In this document: positions 17,527 to 26,331 of the stretch, piece after piece | Layout of the letters: each line of letters starts with the position of its first letter | Position numbering within the stretch: position 1 is the first letter of the stretch | Assembly: GCA_030583885.1 (NCBI GenBank) | Contig: CP129480.1 | Location: 1,364,001 to 1,428,000, forward strand | DNA length: 64,000 bases | Reading direction: 5' to 3' | From: Anaerolineales bacterium | GTDB lineage: Bacteria > Chloroflexota > Anaerolineae > Anaerolineales > Villigracilaceae | Program-made: the position numbers and the translations under genes | Notes under the pieces: generated by a model | The model's database searches: none | The model's input: only the letters and a program-made list of their open reading frames with translations | Told to the model about the DNA's origin: nothing

Positions 17527-18701
17527 TGCACCATCGCCATGAATGGGACAGGCATGAATACCAAAAAGAAGACAACGACCATCGTATAGGCGATCAGGCG
17601 GCGTGTGGGGTCGAGCGTGGTGATTTGGTCCAACGGCTGTGCATGGACACGTCCCAGCCAGAACAGCAATGCCGCCCATAACCACCACCCGCTCCACGAG
17701 ATGCCGAGCAGGACCAGCAGGCCGATGATAAATGGAAACGCCTTTCGTGCCTTCTCCCCAAACATGGCATAGATGACGTGTCCGCCGTCCAGGGTGCCGG
17801 CCGGGATGAGGTTCAAGGCCGTGACGAGGATGCCCGCCCAGCCCGCGAATGCGACGGGATGAATGAGCACATCCATGCCGCCGAATGGAATGGGACGCCC
17901 CGTGAAGAAATATTTCAGCCAGTACACGATTCCCTGCGGTTCAAGGGGCGCAGGCAGCAATTGACCAAAGGTGACATACTTCGCAAAGAGATAAAGAAGC
18001 GAGTTGCCTTCCATGAAACTATTTGCGGTCGGCTGGAGAATGTTCAATTCTGAAAGCGATAACCCCAAAAACAAAACAGGAATGGCAACGACCAGCCCCG
18101 CGATGGGACCTGCAATACCGATGTCAAAAAGGACGCGCTTGTTCTTCGGAATGCCGCGCATCAGGATCGCCGCGCCCATCGTCCCCAGCGGGCTGAAGGG
18201 AAAGGGAATAAAATAGGGCAGGCTGGCCGGCGTTTTGTGATAGCGGCTCATGAAATAATGGCCAAGTTCGTGTGCAAGCAGGATGCCCAGCAGACTCAAC
18301 GCAAAGGGCCAGCCTGTGAAAATATTCTTAAACAGATACAGAAAAAGATCTGCGGTTTCCTGCGGCGGCGGCCCCTCGGGTTGGATGCCGGCCAGCATCA
18401 CGCTGAACACGGTCAGCAGGAACAGGATGATATTCGTTGAGATCTTTTCCTTCCCTGCCGCGGGCTGCATTGCCATAAGATAAATGACATGACGTCCATC
18501 CTCCACGCGAAAGAGCGGCGTCGCGTTGTATTGGCTCAATGAGTCAGCCAGCTGGTCGTAGGCCTCCGCGGAATCCTCCATGAGCAGGTGCCCGCGGTAG
18601 CGCAGGAAGAACCCCTTGCCCGGGTCTTCGCTGGTCACATCATCAATGTGAAGGACGCGTGCGACTACTTTTGTGAATACTTCGACTTCCGGAAAAGACA
18701 T
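17523..18701 (-). CDS. Site-2-protease-like membrane metalloprotease (M50)
   Basis: 392 aa. A soluble N-terminal region of about 80 residues is followed by about seven membrane segments. The zinc site is HELGH at residues 144-148, and the third ligand region is LNLIPAGTLDGGH. The PDZ domain of RseP-type proteases is absent, so it belongs to the group of large S2P homologues common in cyanobacteria and Chloroflexi. Possible role: intramembrane cleavage of regulators. It is 4 bp overlapped with the following lipoprotein gene. Confidence 0.9.
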   Translation of the reverse strand: MSFPEVEVFTKVVARVLHIDDVTSEDPGKGFFLRYRGHLLMEDSAEAYDQLADSLSQYNATPLFRVEDGRHVIYLMAMQPAAGKEKISTNIILFLLTVFSVMLAGIQPEGPPPQETADLFLYLFKNIFTGWPFALSLLGILLAHELGHYFMSRYHKTPASLPYFIPFPFSPLGTMGAAILMRGIPKNKRVLFDIGIAGPIAGLVVAIPVLFLGLSLSELNILQPTANSFMEGNSLLYLFAKYVTFGQLLPAPLEPQGIVYWLKYFFTGRPIPFGGMDVLIHPVAFAGWAGILVTALNLIPAGTLDGGHVIYAMFGEKARKAFPFIIGLLVLLGISWSGWWLWAALLFWLGRVHAQPLDQITTLDPTRRLIAYTMVVVFFLVFMPVPFMAMVQ

Positions 18702-18716
18702 GGTTCTCCTTGCAAG

Positions 18717-18776
18717 AAACCCTAAAGATCCTTTGTTGCCTGCACACTTGGATATGCAAACAGACCTTTAGGGTTT
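18717..18776. repeat. Inverted repeat between the protease gene and tRNA-Sec
   Basis: AAACCCTAAAG (18717-18727) and CTTTAGGGTTT (18766-18776), the latter followed by T residues on the plus strand. It might end or attenuate the tRNA-Sec transcript. Confidence 0.5.
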
Positions 18777-18790
18777 TTCCATACATTGAG

Positions 18791-18884
18791 CGGGAGTGGA
18801 TGGGAGTCGAACCCACCGCGACCCGCAACGCGACCCGCCACAGGTTTTGAAGACCAGGAAGCCCACCGGGACCTAACCACTCCC
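18791..18884 (-). tRNA. selC: tRNA-Sec (anticodon UCA)
   Basis: 94-nt tRNA on the minus strand with an 8-bp acceptor stem (GGGAGTGG/CCACTCCC), discriminator G, and T arm GGTTCGACTCC. Anticodon loop CTTCAAA places UCA at 18850-18848. A long variable arm (GGCGGGTCGC...GGGTCGC) and the long D arm (GGTCCCGGTGGGCTT) are the features that separate tRNA-Sec from tRNA-Ser. It implies a UGA-decoding selenocysteine system in this genome. selA, selB and selD are not in the window. Confidence 0.92.
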
Positions 18885-18953
18885 GCCCGCAAGGATAACC
18901 GAGGCAGGATGGATTGGCAAGTTGCACGTTAACGCTTACTAAGATGAAATAGA

Positions 18954-18990
18954 AAAATAAAACCGTCCTGCCGGCGGACGGTTTTATTTT
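18954..18990. terminator. Bidirectional terminator between the two tRNA genes
   Basis: AAAATAAAACCGTCC (18954-18968) and GGACGGTTTTATTTT (18976-18990) form a 15-bp stem with A/T flanks on both sides. Confidence 0.85.
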
Positions 18991-19013
18991 TGCTGCCGGG
19001 GCGAGAGGATTTG
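18991..19013 (-). repeat. Duplicated tRNA-Pro 3' end
   Basis: 22 of 23 bases match 19084-19106, the 3' end of tRNA-Pro plus its flank. After the T-arm start the sequence departs from a tRNA, so this is a fragment. A hairpin (AACCATCCTC 19052-19061 / GAGGATGGTT 19067-19076) lies between the two copies. Confidence 0.6.
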
Positions 19014-19087
19014 TATCATCCCCTCAATGGGGAAACGTATGCCTTAAACAAAACCATCCTCCCGGTGAGGATGGTTCTCGTACTGCT

Positions 19088-19163
<76 letters not shown>

Positions 19164-19281
19164 ATTGAGCGAAGCCGATTATAGCCTTGTTTTCCCTTTC
19201 TGGCAAATCGAATTCGCGATTTCAATTCTTATGCAAAATCCACGAGCCTTTATGCTAAAATAGACCCATTGGAGTCCCCTT

Positions 19282-19848
19282 ATGTCCGACATGATTGAAG
19301 TGATCATTGACAGCATCCGCGTGCATCTGATGGCGCCTCAGCGGGTGGTTGTCCTTAAGCAGGTGAACACCGAGCGTTATCTTACCATCTGGGTGGGTCC
19401 CTACGAAGCGGAAGCGATCACCGTCGCCCTGCAGGAGGTCGAAATGGTGCGCCCGCTGACCCATGACCTGCTCAAAAATGTCTTCAACGCCTTCAATGCG
19501 CGCGTCATCCGCGTGGAAATCGTCAAATTGCAGGACGATATTTTCTACGGCAACATTGTTGCGGAGGCAGACGGGCGCGAGATCCATGTCGACTCCCGCC
19601 CCTCGGATGCGATCGCAATTGCCGTGCGCGCGCATGTGCCCATCCTCGTCCATGCCAGCGTGATGGATACGGCGGGCATGACGCCCGACCAGGACCTGCC
19701 TGAAACGGGCGGCGCCCCCGCCAGAAAAGAACCACCGCCTCCATTATCGGAGGAGGCCAGCGACCGATTATCCGTGTTCAAGGATTTTATTGACAAGCTG
19801 GATATTGACAGCCCTGATAAAGACAAACCCGATTCCGACCCAACTTGA
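19282..19848 (+). CDS. Bifunctional nuclease family protein (DUF151)
   Basis: 188 aa. The BFN domain fills residues about 1-135 (VVVLKQVNTERYLTIWVGPYEAEAI, LTHDLLKNVFNAF, FYGNIVAEADGREIHVDSRPSDAIAIAVR). The tail is acidic and Pro-rich. Plant and bacterial members have been reported to cut DNA and RNA, but the bacterial role is uncertain. GGAG precedes the start. dnaB follows after 15 bp, so it probably belongs to a replication operon. Confidence 0.88.
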   Translation: MSDMIEVIIDSIRVHLMAPQRVVVLKQVNTERYLTIWVGPYEAEAITVALQEVEMVRPLTHDLLKNVFNAFNARVIRVEIVKLQDDIFYGNIVAEADGREIHVDSRPSDAIAIAVRAHVPILVHASVMDTAGMTPDQDLPETGGAPARKEPPPPLSEEASDRLSVFKDFIDKLDIDSPDKDKPDSDPT

Positions 19849-19863
19849 AGCTGATACACTCAA

Positions 19864-21243
19864 ATGACAGATTACCACCCTCTCGAAGAATCCACCGCCC
19901 CCGCCAGCCCGATGTCAACGGTAGTCCCGCACAGCCGTGAAGCCGAAGAAGCAGTCGTAGGGGCGGTATTGATTAACTCCGAAGTTTATTACGACGTGGC
20001 CCAGTTCCTTACGGCGGATGATTTCTACATCCACCGCAACAAATGGATCTGGGAGGCGTTTTCGCGCCTGCATGAACAGCGCATCCCGGTTGACCTGCTG
20101 ACGTTATCTGAGGAATTGGAGCGTGCAGGCCAGCTTGCGGAAATTGGCGGCTCGGCCTACCTCACCTCGCTTATCAATCAGGTCCCCACCTCCTTGAATG
20201 CGGAGGCATACGGACGGATCGTGGAGGAAAATTCGATCCGCCGCAGGATGATCACCGCGGCGAATCAAATCGCATCCCTGGCATACAAAGGCGACAAAAT
20301 AGATGACGTGATGGGCGAGGCGGAGAAGGCCGTGTTCAACGTCAGTGAGAAGCGGCTGAAACACGACCTGCAGCCGATCCGCTCGGTCCTTTCCACATAC
20401 TACGACCGCATTGATGACCTCTCCAAGCGCCCCGGGGATTTTCATGGTGTGCCGACCGGTTTCTATGACCTGGATAAACTGCTGGGCGGTTTACAGCCGT
20501 CCGATCTGTTGATCATTGCAGGGCGTCCCGGTCAGGGTAAGACGGGCTTCCTGCTTTCGATCGCGAAGAACGCCGCACTCACGCATAAAAAGCATGTCGC
20601 CATCTTTTCGCTGGAAATGTCCAACGAGCAGGTTGTGCAGCGTTTGATCGCGCAGGAAACAGGCATTGACTCGCAGCGTCTGCGCACGGGAAAATTACTG
20701 GAGAACGAGTGGCCCCTGTTCACGCATGCCATTGAGGTATTTTCCGATACCCATATCTACCTTGATGATACCCCCGCCATCACGCCCCTGCAATTGAGAA
20801 CCAAATGCCGCCGCTTGCACATGGAATTCGGCATTGACCTTGTCATTGTGGATTATTTGCAGTTGATGGGCGGCGATAGCCGCAATGACAACCGTGTGCA
20901 GGAGGTTTCGCATATCTCCCGGAACTTGAAAGTTCTGGCGCGGGAATTGAATGTGCCCGTCCTCACTGCTGCGCAGTTGAGCCGCGCCGTCGAACAGCGT
21001 ACGGACAAGCGTCCCGTACTCTCGGATTTGAGGGAATCCGGTTCATTGGAGCAGGATGCGGATATTGTCATGTTCATCTATCGTCCCGACCAATATGAGA
21101 AGGATTCGGATAAACAGAATATCGCCCAGATCCTTGTTTCAAAACATCGCAACGGGCCCGTGGGCGAAGTGGAATTGATCTTCCGCGGCGCATTGGCGAA
21201 GTTCGAAAACGCGGCCACGAAGGTCTTTCGACCGAATGAATAA
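19864..21243 (+). CDS. dnaB: Replicative DNA helicase DnaB
   Basis: 459 aa, RecA-fold hexameric helicase that unwinds DNA ahead of the fork. N-terminal DnaB domain about 20-125 (PHSREAEEAVVGAVLI), linker, then helicase core with Walker A AGRPGQGKTG near residue 220, SLEMSNEQVVQRL, Walker B VIVDYLQLM and DLRESGSLEQDADIVMFIYRP. Length is normal and no intein is seen. Downstream are a DnaD-like protein and a loader-like ATPase, which suggests a complete loading module. Confidence 0.97.
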   Translation: MTDYHPLEESTAPASPMSTVVPHSREAEEAVVGAVLINSEVYYDVAQFLTADDFYIHRNKWIWEAFSRLHEQRIPVDLLTLSEELERAGQLAEIGGSAYLTSLINQVPTSLNAEAYGRIVEENSIRRRMITAANQIASLAYKGDKIDDVMGEAEKAVFNVSEKRLKHDLQPIRSVLSTYYDRIDDLSKRPGDFHGVPTGFYDLDKLLGGLQPSDLLIIAGRPGQGKTGFLLSIAKNAALTHKKHVAIFSLEMSNEQVVQRLIAQETGIDSQRLRTGKLLENEWPLFTHAIEVFSDTHIYLDDTPAITPLQLRTKCRRLHMEFGIDLVIVDYLQLMGGDSRNDNRVQEVSHISRNLKVLARELNVPVLTAAQLSRAVEQRTDKRPVLSDLRESGSLEQDADIVMFIYRPDQYEKDSDKQNIAQILVSKHRNGPVGEVELIFRGALAKFENAATKVFRPNE

Positions 21244-21245
21244 AA

Positions 21246-21276
21246 CGCAGGGGCGCAGCGCCGCTGCGCCCCTGCG
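21246..21276. repeat. GC-rich hairpin between dnaB and the DnaD-like gene
   Basis: CGCAGGGGCGCAGCG (21246-21260) is inverted at 21262-21276. No T tract follows, so it is more likely a dispersed hairpin or mRNA structure than a terminator. The arm GCAGGGGC recurs around 23394-23455. Confidence 0.55.
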
Positions 21277-21285
21277 ATAAATGCC

Positions 21286-21957
21286 ATGAACCAATTCCCC
21301 GGCTTCACCTCCTCCGAAACCTTCACCCAGATCCCGGATTCGTTTCTTCGTTTGTTGAACGAGATGGAAGATATCGCGGAGTTGAAGGTGACGCTGTATG
21401 CCATCCATCGCATCGAGCATATCGAGGGAAATTTCCGCGCATTGTGTGAAACGGATTTCGAGGCCGAGTCGCTTGGGTTGAGGTTTGAGGAGATTCAGCG
21501 CGGGCTGGGAAAAGCCGTCGAGAGACGGATCCTGCTCAAGGCGGAGAATGAGGCGCCCCCTAAAGGGGACAGGCAGGTTTTTTATTTCCTCAACTCGCCG
21601 CGCGGACGTCTCGCGGCGGAGGCGTTTGCCAAAGGTCAATGGCGTGCAGCCGCACAGCCCTATGGCCTGTTGAACAAGTCCAACGTATTTAAATTATATG
21701 AAGAGAACATTGGTCCGCTCACGCCTTTATTGTCGGATATGCTGCGTGAAGCGGAGAAGAATTATCCGGGTGTGTGGTTTCAGGAGGCATTTGAGATCGC
21801 GGTCAGCCGCAACATCCGCAAGTGGAAATATATCGAGGCGATCCTGTTGCGCTGGAAGGAAAACGGAAAAGATGAAAGCAGAGATAAACAAGACCTTGTC
21901 GAAGATTCAAAAAGATATACCGACAGCGAGTTCTCCGAATTCCTCAACCGGGAGTAA
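21286..21957 (+). CDS. DnaD-like replication initiation protein
   Basis: 223 aa. The N-terminal part (about 1-115) is a winged-helix-like domain (FLRLLNEMEDIAELKVTLYAI). The C-terminal part has the DnaD domain pattern: VFKLYEENIGPLTPLLSDML, EAEKNYPGVWFQEAFEIAV and RKWKYIEAILLRW. In Bacillus, DnaD bridges DnaA at the origin and the helicase loader. Position between dnaB and a loader-like gene fits that job. It overlaps the next gene by 86 bp in another frame. Confidence 0.85.
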   Translation: MNQFPGFTSSETFTQIPDSFLRLLNEMEDIAELKVTLYAIHRIEHIEGNFRALCETDFEAESLGLRFEEIQRGLGKAVERRILLKAENEAPPKGDRQVFYFLNSPRGRLAAEAFAKGQWRAAAQPYGLLNKSNVFKLYEENIGPLTPLLSDMLREAEKNYPGVWFQEAFEIAVSRNIRKWKYIEAILLRWKENGKDESRDKQDLVEDSKRYTDSEFSEFLNRE

Positions 21958-23386
21958 TCTTGTGAAGACCCTCGGCGACCCGAACTGCCCGCATTGCGCT
22001 GGCGCCGGGTATGTGCGTTATGATGTGCCGCTTGGTCATGAGAAGTTCGGCAGGCTGGAATCGTGTGTCTGCCGCGCAAGGGATGTGGCGGAAGGCGCGC
22101 GCGCGCGCCTGTTTGCGATGAGCAATTTGAACCGTTTGAGTCACCTGACATTTGAAAACTTTAACGCCTCTGGAAACGATAGGGCAAAATTCATGTCTGC
22201 GCAGGACCGTGAGAACCTGCATACGTCATTTGAGATTTGTGCAGAATTTGCGCGCACTCCCAGGGGCTGGCTTTTACTCGAGGGCGGATACGGTTGCGGC
22301 AAGACCCACCTTGCGGCGGCCATTGCAAATTTTGCGGTGAATAACGGCACGCCGACCTTGTTTATCACAGTGCCGGATCTTCTCGATTCGCTGCGCTTTG
22401 CCTACGGTGATCCTGAAACGACATTTGAACAACGTTTTGAGGAAATCCGCAACGCGGACTTGTTGATATTGGATGATTTTGGCACGCAGAATGCGACCGC
22501 CTGGGCGCAGGAGAAATTATTCCAGATCATCAATTATCGTTATATCAATAAACTGCCGACAGTGATCACGACCAATTTGATGCTGGATGAGATCGAGGGA
22601 CGCATCCGCTCGCGCTTGCAGGATGAAAGCTATGTGAACCACCTCATGATCACCGCGCCTGATTATCGCCGTCCCGAAGAGACCAGTAATCCCGGCATTT
22701 CCATGTTGTCCCTGCCGGAGATGAAGGCCATGACGTTCAAAACCTTCCAAATGCGCGAGGATGAGATTGGACAGGAGGCGGTCACGACCACGACCACGGA
22801 AAAGTCTGATAAATTTGGGAACAAATACAAGGACAAGGAGATCACACGCGTCAAGGTCACCAAGGAGGATGTGAAGACCCTGCATGAAGCCTACAGTGCG
22901 GCGGCGGGGTTTTCCGAGGAGCCGAACGGCTGGCTTGTATTTTTGGGACAGTCGTTCAGCGGAAAGACGCATCTCGCCGCCGCCATCGGCAATTACCGCA
23001 TCGGGCTCGGCGGACAGGCGCTTCTTGTTGAAGTGACCTCCTTGCTCGATTATCTGCGCCAGACCTTTCGCCCCAGTTCGGACGTTTCATTTGACAGGCG
23101 TTTCCATGAAATCCGCACCACGCCTTTGTTGATTTTGGACGATTTGAAAGAAAGCGGCGCCGGCTCCGTATGGGCGGAGGACAAGCTGTACAGCGTTTTG
23201 AATTATCGGTACAACGCGCATTTACCGACGGTGTTGACCTCCACCCTGCGGCCTGATTCGTTTGCGCTAAGTTATCCGAATTTATGGAACAAACTGCTCG
23301 ACCCGGCCAAATGTCAGATAATGGCGATCAACATGCCGCCGTATCGCCGTGTGACGAAGGGGAGCAGGGCGGGCAAGAAGAAATAA
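21872..23386 (+). CDS. Helicase-loader-like ATPase with two tandem AAA+ domains (DnaC/DnaI-like)
   Basis: 504 aa, start ATG 21872. Cys39/Cys42 and Cys65/Cys67 suggest an N-terminal zinc site as in DnaI. Domain 1: Walker A GGYGCGKTH (about 138-146), Walker B LLILDDFG (197-204), sensor-like TTNL and an Arg-rich segment RIRSRLQD. Domain 2: Walker A GQSFSGKTH (359-367), Walker B LLILDDLKE (419-427), LTSTLRP. The domains share GKTHLAAAI, RRF/QRF.EIR and NYRY, so they arose by duplication. Known DnaC/DnaI loaders have one AAA+ domain of about 250-310 aa. A fused or auto-dimeric loader for DnaB is inferred from the operon. Confidence 0.85.
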   Translation: MKAEINKTLSKIQKDIPTASSPNSSTGSNLVKTLGDPNCPHCAGAGYVRYDVPLGHEKFGRLESCVCRARDVAEGARARLFAMSNLNRLSHLTFENFNASGNDRAKFMSAQDRENLHTSFEICAEFARTPRGWLLLEGGYGCGKTHLAAAIANFAVNNGTPTLFITVPDLLDSLRFAYGDPETTFEQRFEEIRNADLLILDDFGTQNATAWAQEKLFQIINYRYINKLPTVITTNLMLDEIEGRIRSRLQDESYVNHLMITAPDYRRPEETSNPGISMLSLPEMKAMTFKTFQMREDEIGQEAVTTTTTEKSDKFGNKYKDKEITRVKVTKEDVKTLHEAYSAAAGFSEEPNGWLVFLGQSFSGKTHLAAAIGNYRIGLGGQALLVEVTSLLDYLRQTFRPSSDVSFDRRFHEIRTTPLLILDDLKESGAGSVWAEDKLYSVLNYRYNAHLPTVLTSTLRPDSFALSYPNLWNKLLDPAKCQIMAINMPPYRRVTKGSRAGKKK

Positions 23387-23393
23387 ATGAAAT

Positions 23394-23455
23394 GCAGGGG
23401 CAACCCGCCGAGTGAAAGCGAATTGTTTGTAGCTTCATTTTTGGGTCGCCCCTGC
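23394..23455. repeat. GCAGGGGC inverted repeat
   Basis: GCAGGGGC (23394-23401) and GCCCCTGC (23448-23455), with inner CCC/GGG pairs. The arms match the core of the hairpin at 21246-21276, so the same operon is flanked by related palindromes. Confidence 0.5.
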
Positions 23456-23481
23456 TTCATAAAATAACGAGGAGAGATTTT

Positions 23482-23922
23482 ATGAAAAATCGTTTCGGCG
23501 GTGTAATTGTGGGACAGATCATCGGGCTGGTCATTGTCTGTTCCATTTCAAGTTTTGTCGCGCTGATCACCTTCGGCGCAGTCGGCGGTGTCTCGATTGC
23601 GGCGGCTCCTGAACCGACTTTCAAATTATTCGCACCCATCCTCTGTACGGATGGCACTGAATTACAATATCGCTCCGAGCGTTACAGTTATCACCGCCCC
23701 GGTGAATCCACGCCGTTTGTCGAATGTATCCGTCCCGATGGCACGGTGACAAAAGATATTACCGGCACCGCCATCCTTGTGGCGCTGGCTGGGTCATTCC
23801 TCGCCTGCTTTTTGCCGCTTTGCATCCCCGGCGGCTTACTCGCCCTCATCCTCCCGCCCATTTTGATTCGCAGGAAGAAACAAGCCCGGCCCAACCAACC
23901 TGCACCAAATCTGATTGACTGA
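23482..23922 (+). CDS. Small two-helix membrane protein
   Basis: 146 aa, not recognised. Helix 1 at about residues 8-38 and helix 2 at about 98-130 enclose an extracellular loop of about 60 residues with two Cys (ILCTDG and FVECIRPDG). A basic tail RRKKQARPNQ follows. AGGAG lies upstream of ATG 23482. The isochorismatase-family gene starts 4 bp after its stop. Confidence 0.7.
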   Translation: MKNRFGGVIVGQIIGLVIVCSISSFVALITFGAVGGVSIAAAPEPTFKLFAPILCTDGTELQYRSERYSYHRPGESTPFVECIRPDGTVTKDITGTAILVALAGSFLACFLPLCIPGGLLALILPPILIRRKKQARPNQPAPNLID

Positions 23923-23925
23923 CAG

Positions 23926-24930
23926 ATGACAACTCCCATCCCTTCTTTTTTTAACCCTGCCCGCATGGGTGAAGTCTGGAAAGTGGACTACGCCGCCCGT
24001 GCTGAAGATGCCCGCCAGTACGCGCTTCAGCATGACCTCAAACCTGCCTCTGCTTCGACGGAGCGCATCTCCCTTTTGCTGATCGACGCGCAAAATACAT
24101 TCTGCATCCCCGGCTTTGAACTATTCGTTGGCGGGCGCAGTGGACATGGTGCCGTCGAAGATAACATCCGCCTGTGTGAATTCATCTATCGCAATATCGG
24201 CAATATTGCGCATATCATCGCCACAATGGACACGCACACCGCTCAGCAAATCTTCCACCCCGTCTTTTTTATCGACAGGCAAGGCGATCACCCCGCGCCC
24301 TACACGGATATTCATGCCGCCGATTTACGGGAAGGCAAATGGACCTTCAACCCTGCCCTCGCGCCGCGCTTTAATATTGCTCCAGAGTATGCCCAGCAAA
24401 TGTTGATCCATTATGCCGAGACGTTGGAACATCGCGGCAAATATGCGTTGACCATCTGGCCCTATCACGCCATGCTCGGCGGGATAGGGCACGCGCTTGT
24501 GCCGGCAGTGGAGGAAGCCGTATTCTTCCATTCCATTGCACGGGTTGACCAGCCCGATTTCGAGATCAAAGGCGATAAACCGTTCACCGAGAATTATTCG
24601 GTCATCGGTCCCGAGGTGCTGACCGGTCCCATGGACGAGGCGCTTGGCACGCGCAACCCAAAGTTCATCCAGCAATTGCAGGAAGTGGACAGGCTGTACA
24701 TTGCGGGGCAGGCGAAGAGTCACTGCGTGGCATGGACGGTCTCCGATCTGCTTGAAGACATTCAGGGGACCGACCCGAATCTTGCACAGAAGGTCCGTCT
24801 GCTCGACGACTGTTCGTCAGCGGTGGTGGTGCCCGGAGTGGTGGACCATACCGAGGCGGCGAATGAGGCGTATGTCCGCTTTGCAGAGGCGGGGATGAAG
24901 ATCGTCAAATCCACAGACCCGATCGCATAG
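23926..24930 (+). CDS. Isochorismatase-family hydrolase, nicotinamidase-like (long form)
   Basis: 334 aa, longer than the usual 180-210 aa PncA. Catalytic Asp in LLIDAQNTF, aromatic/metal region ATMDTHTAQQIFHP and the nucleophile Cys in AGQAKSHCVAWTV are present. An extra segment spans about residues 120-215. The gene lies 15 bp before nicotinate phosphoribosyltransferase, which argues for nicotinamide deamidation to nicotinate in NAD salvage. Another amide substrate is possible given the insertion. Confidence 0.82.
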   Translation: MTTPIPSFFNPARMGEVWKVDYAARAEDARQYALQHDLKPASASTERISLLLIDAQNTFCIPGFELFVGGRSGHGAVEDNIRLCEFIYRNIGNIAHIIATMDTHTAQQIFHPVFFIDRQGDHPAPYTDIHAADLREGKWTFNPALAPRFNIAPEYAQQMLIHYAETLEHRGKYALTIWPYHAMLGGIGHALVPAVEEAVFFHSIARVDQPDFEIKGDKPFTENYSVIGPEVLTGPMDEALGTRNPKFIQQLQEVDRLYIAGQAKSHCVAWTVSDLLEDIQGTDPNLAQKVRLLDDCSSAVVVPGVVDHTEAANEAYVRFAEAGMKIVKSTDPIA

Positions 24931-24945
24931 CTTAATTGAGGAAGC

Positions 24946-26289
24946 ATGACCATCTTTGACGGCAAGCGCCTGACAAATGAGACGTTCAAATTGGATATCG
25001 AGCGCATGCGGCATGGCTGGTATTCGGATAAATATTTTGAGAATATCAACCGCATGCTGATTACGCTGGCGGGGGAGGGGTATACCTATTCCGGCAAATT
25101 CCACAACCTGCCGGACGGCATCCTGTCTAAAAATATCGCGGTGGGCGATATCGAAGTGGAGATGCAGTGGTTCACGCGCCGCATGGGCAAGACCACCGTC
25201 GTTGGCGTGGATAAGGCGCTGGCGATGCTGCGTCACTGCACGGGGTATTTCGATGGTGATACTTTCTTCGATACTTCGGACAAACTGGAAGTGTGGGCGG
25301 TGCATGACGGGACGATCGTCAAATATGAAGGCGACCCGTTGAAGATCCAGCCCGTCATCAAGGTGCGCGGGCGCTACCGCGATTTTGCATTGCTCGAAAC
25401 GCCCACGCTCGGCATCCTGACCCGCTCCAGCCGCGTGGCAACGAACGTGTATGAAACGCTGGTCGCTTCACGCGGCAAGCCCGTGCTGTTCTTCCCCGCG
25501 CGGTTCGATGTGCATGAAGTGCAGGCTGCGGATGGATATGCATACAACATTGCTCTGCAAAGATTCAACAAAGACCATGCACAGGAATTGGGGGCATTTG
25601 TCTCCACCGATGCACAGGGTGACTGGTGGGGCGGCGCAGGCGGGGGGACGGTGGCTCATGCCGCAATTGCATCCTTCCTGGGCGATACCGCCGAAGCGAT
25701 GATGGAATTCTCGCGCATTTTGCCTGCGCGAATTCCGCGCATTGCGCTGGTGGACTTTAATAATGATTCGATTGAGGATACCTTGCGTGTGCTGGATGCG
25801 ATGTTTGCGAAGTATCGCGAGCTGATGGATGGTGGAAAAAAGGACGAAGCGGAGAAATATAAGTTGTTCGGCGTGCGTTTGGATACGAGCGGCAGCCTGC
25901 GCGATGTCTCTGTCCTGCCGCTGGGCGACCCCGTTTTGGACCTGGGGGTCAACCCACGACTGGTGTTCAACGTCCGCCAGGCATTGGATTCGGCCTGGGA
26001 ACGGTGGAGCCTGCCAGGGTCATGGAAGGAAGCGGCGAGGGAATTTTGTCACAATGTAAAGATCGTCGTTTCGGGCGGGTTCAACCCGGAGAAGATCCGC
26101 AAGTTCGAAAAGTTGAGCGTCCCAGCGGATATTTATGCGGTCGGTTCGTATCTGTTCAACAACGGGAATTCGACCACGACGGATTACACAGCCGACGTGG
26201 TGCGTGTGAAGATCCATGGCGAATGGATCGATATGGCGAAGGTGGGACGCAAGGTGGGGGAGAACCCGAATTTGGAACGGGTGTGGTAG
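24946..26289 (+). CDS. pncB: Nicotinate phosphoribosyltransferase
   Basis: 447 aa. Converts nicotinate and PRPP to nicotinate mononucleotide. Family features are MTIFDGKRLTNETFKLD, GWYSDKYF near the N terminus, VRGRYRDFALLETPTLGILTRSSRVATN and the PRPP-region VVSGGFNPEKIRKFE. Pairs with the nicotinamidase-like gene upstream as a Preiss-Handler salvage operon and ends at a strong terminator. Confidence 0.9.
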   Translation: MTIFDGKRLTNETFKLDIERMRHGWYSDKYFENINRMLITLAGEGYTYSGKFHNLPDGILSKNIAVGDIEVEMQWFTRRMGKTTVVGVDKALAMLRHCTGYFDGDTFFDTSDKLEVWAVHDGTIVKYEGDPLKIQPVIKVRGRYRDFALLETPTLGILTRSSRVATNVYETLVASRGKPVLFFPARFDVHEVQAADGYAYNIALQRFNKDHAQELGAFVSTDAQGDWWGGAGGGTVAHAAIASFLGDTAEAMMEFSRILPARIPRIALVDFNNDSIEDTLRVLDAMFAKYRELMDGGKKDEAEKYKLFGVRLDTSGSLRDVSVLPLGDPVLDLGVNPRLVFNVRQALDSAWERWSLPGSWKEAAREFCHNVKIVVSGGFNPEKIRKFEKLSVPADIYAVGSYLFNNGNSTTTDYTADVVRVKIHGEWIDMAKVGRKVGENPNLERVW

Positions 26290-26292
26290 ATA

Positions 26293-26329
26293 AAAAATGG
26301 CGGTCACTTTCAAAGTGACCGCCATTTTT
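26293..26329. terminator. Bidirectional terminator between pncB and phoU
   Basis: An 18-nt arm 26293-26310 (AAAAATGGCGGTCACTTT) is perfectly inverted at 26312-26329, with A and T tracts at both ends. It serves both convergent operons. Confidence 0.92.
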
Positions 26330-26331
26330 CG

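Noticed and set aside
18991..19064. A second full tRNA-Pro gene
   Set aside because: Only the 3' terminal 23 bases match; no anticodon stem or 5' acceptor strand follows.
19864..23386. Prophage replication module (DnaB, DnaD-like, DnaC-like)
   Set aside because: No phage structural, integrase or repressor genes nearby, flanks are housekeeping, and composition matches neighbours. A chromosomal primosome set is simpler.
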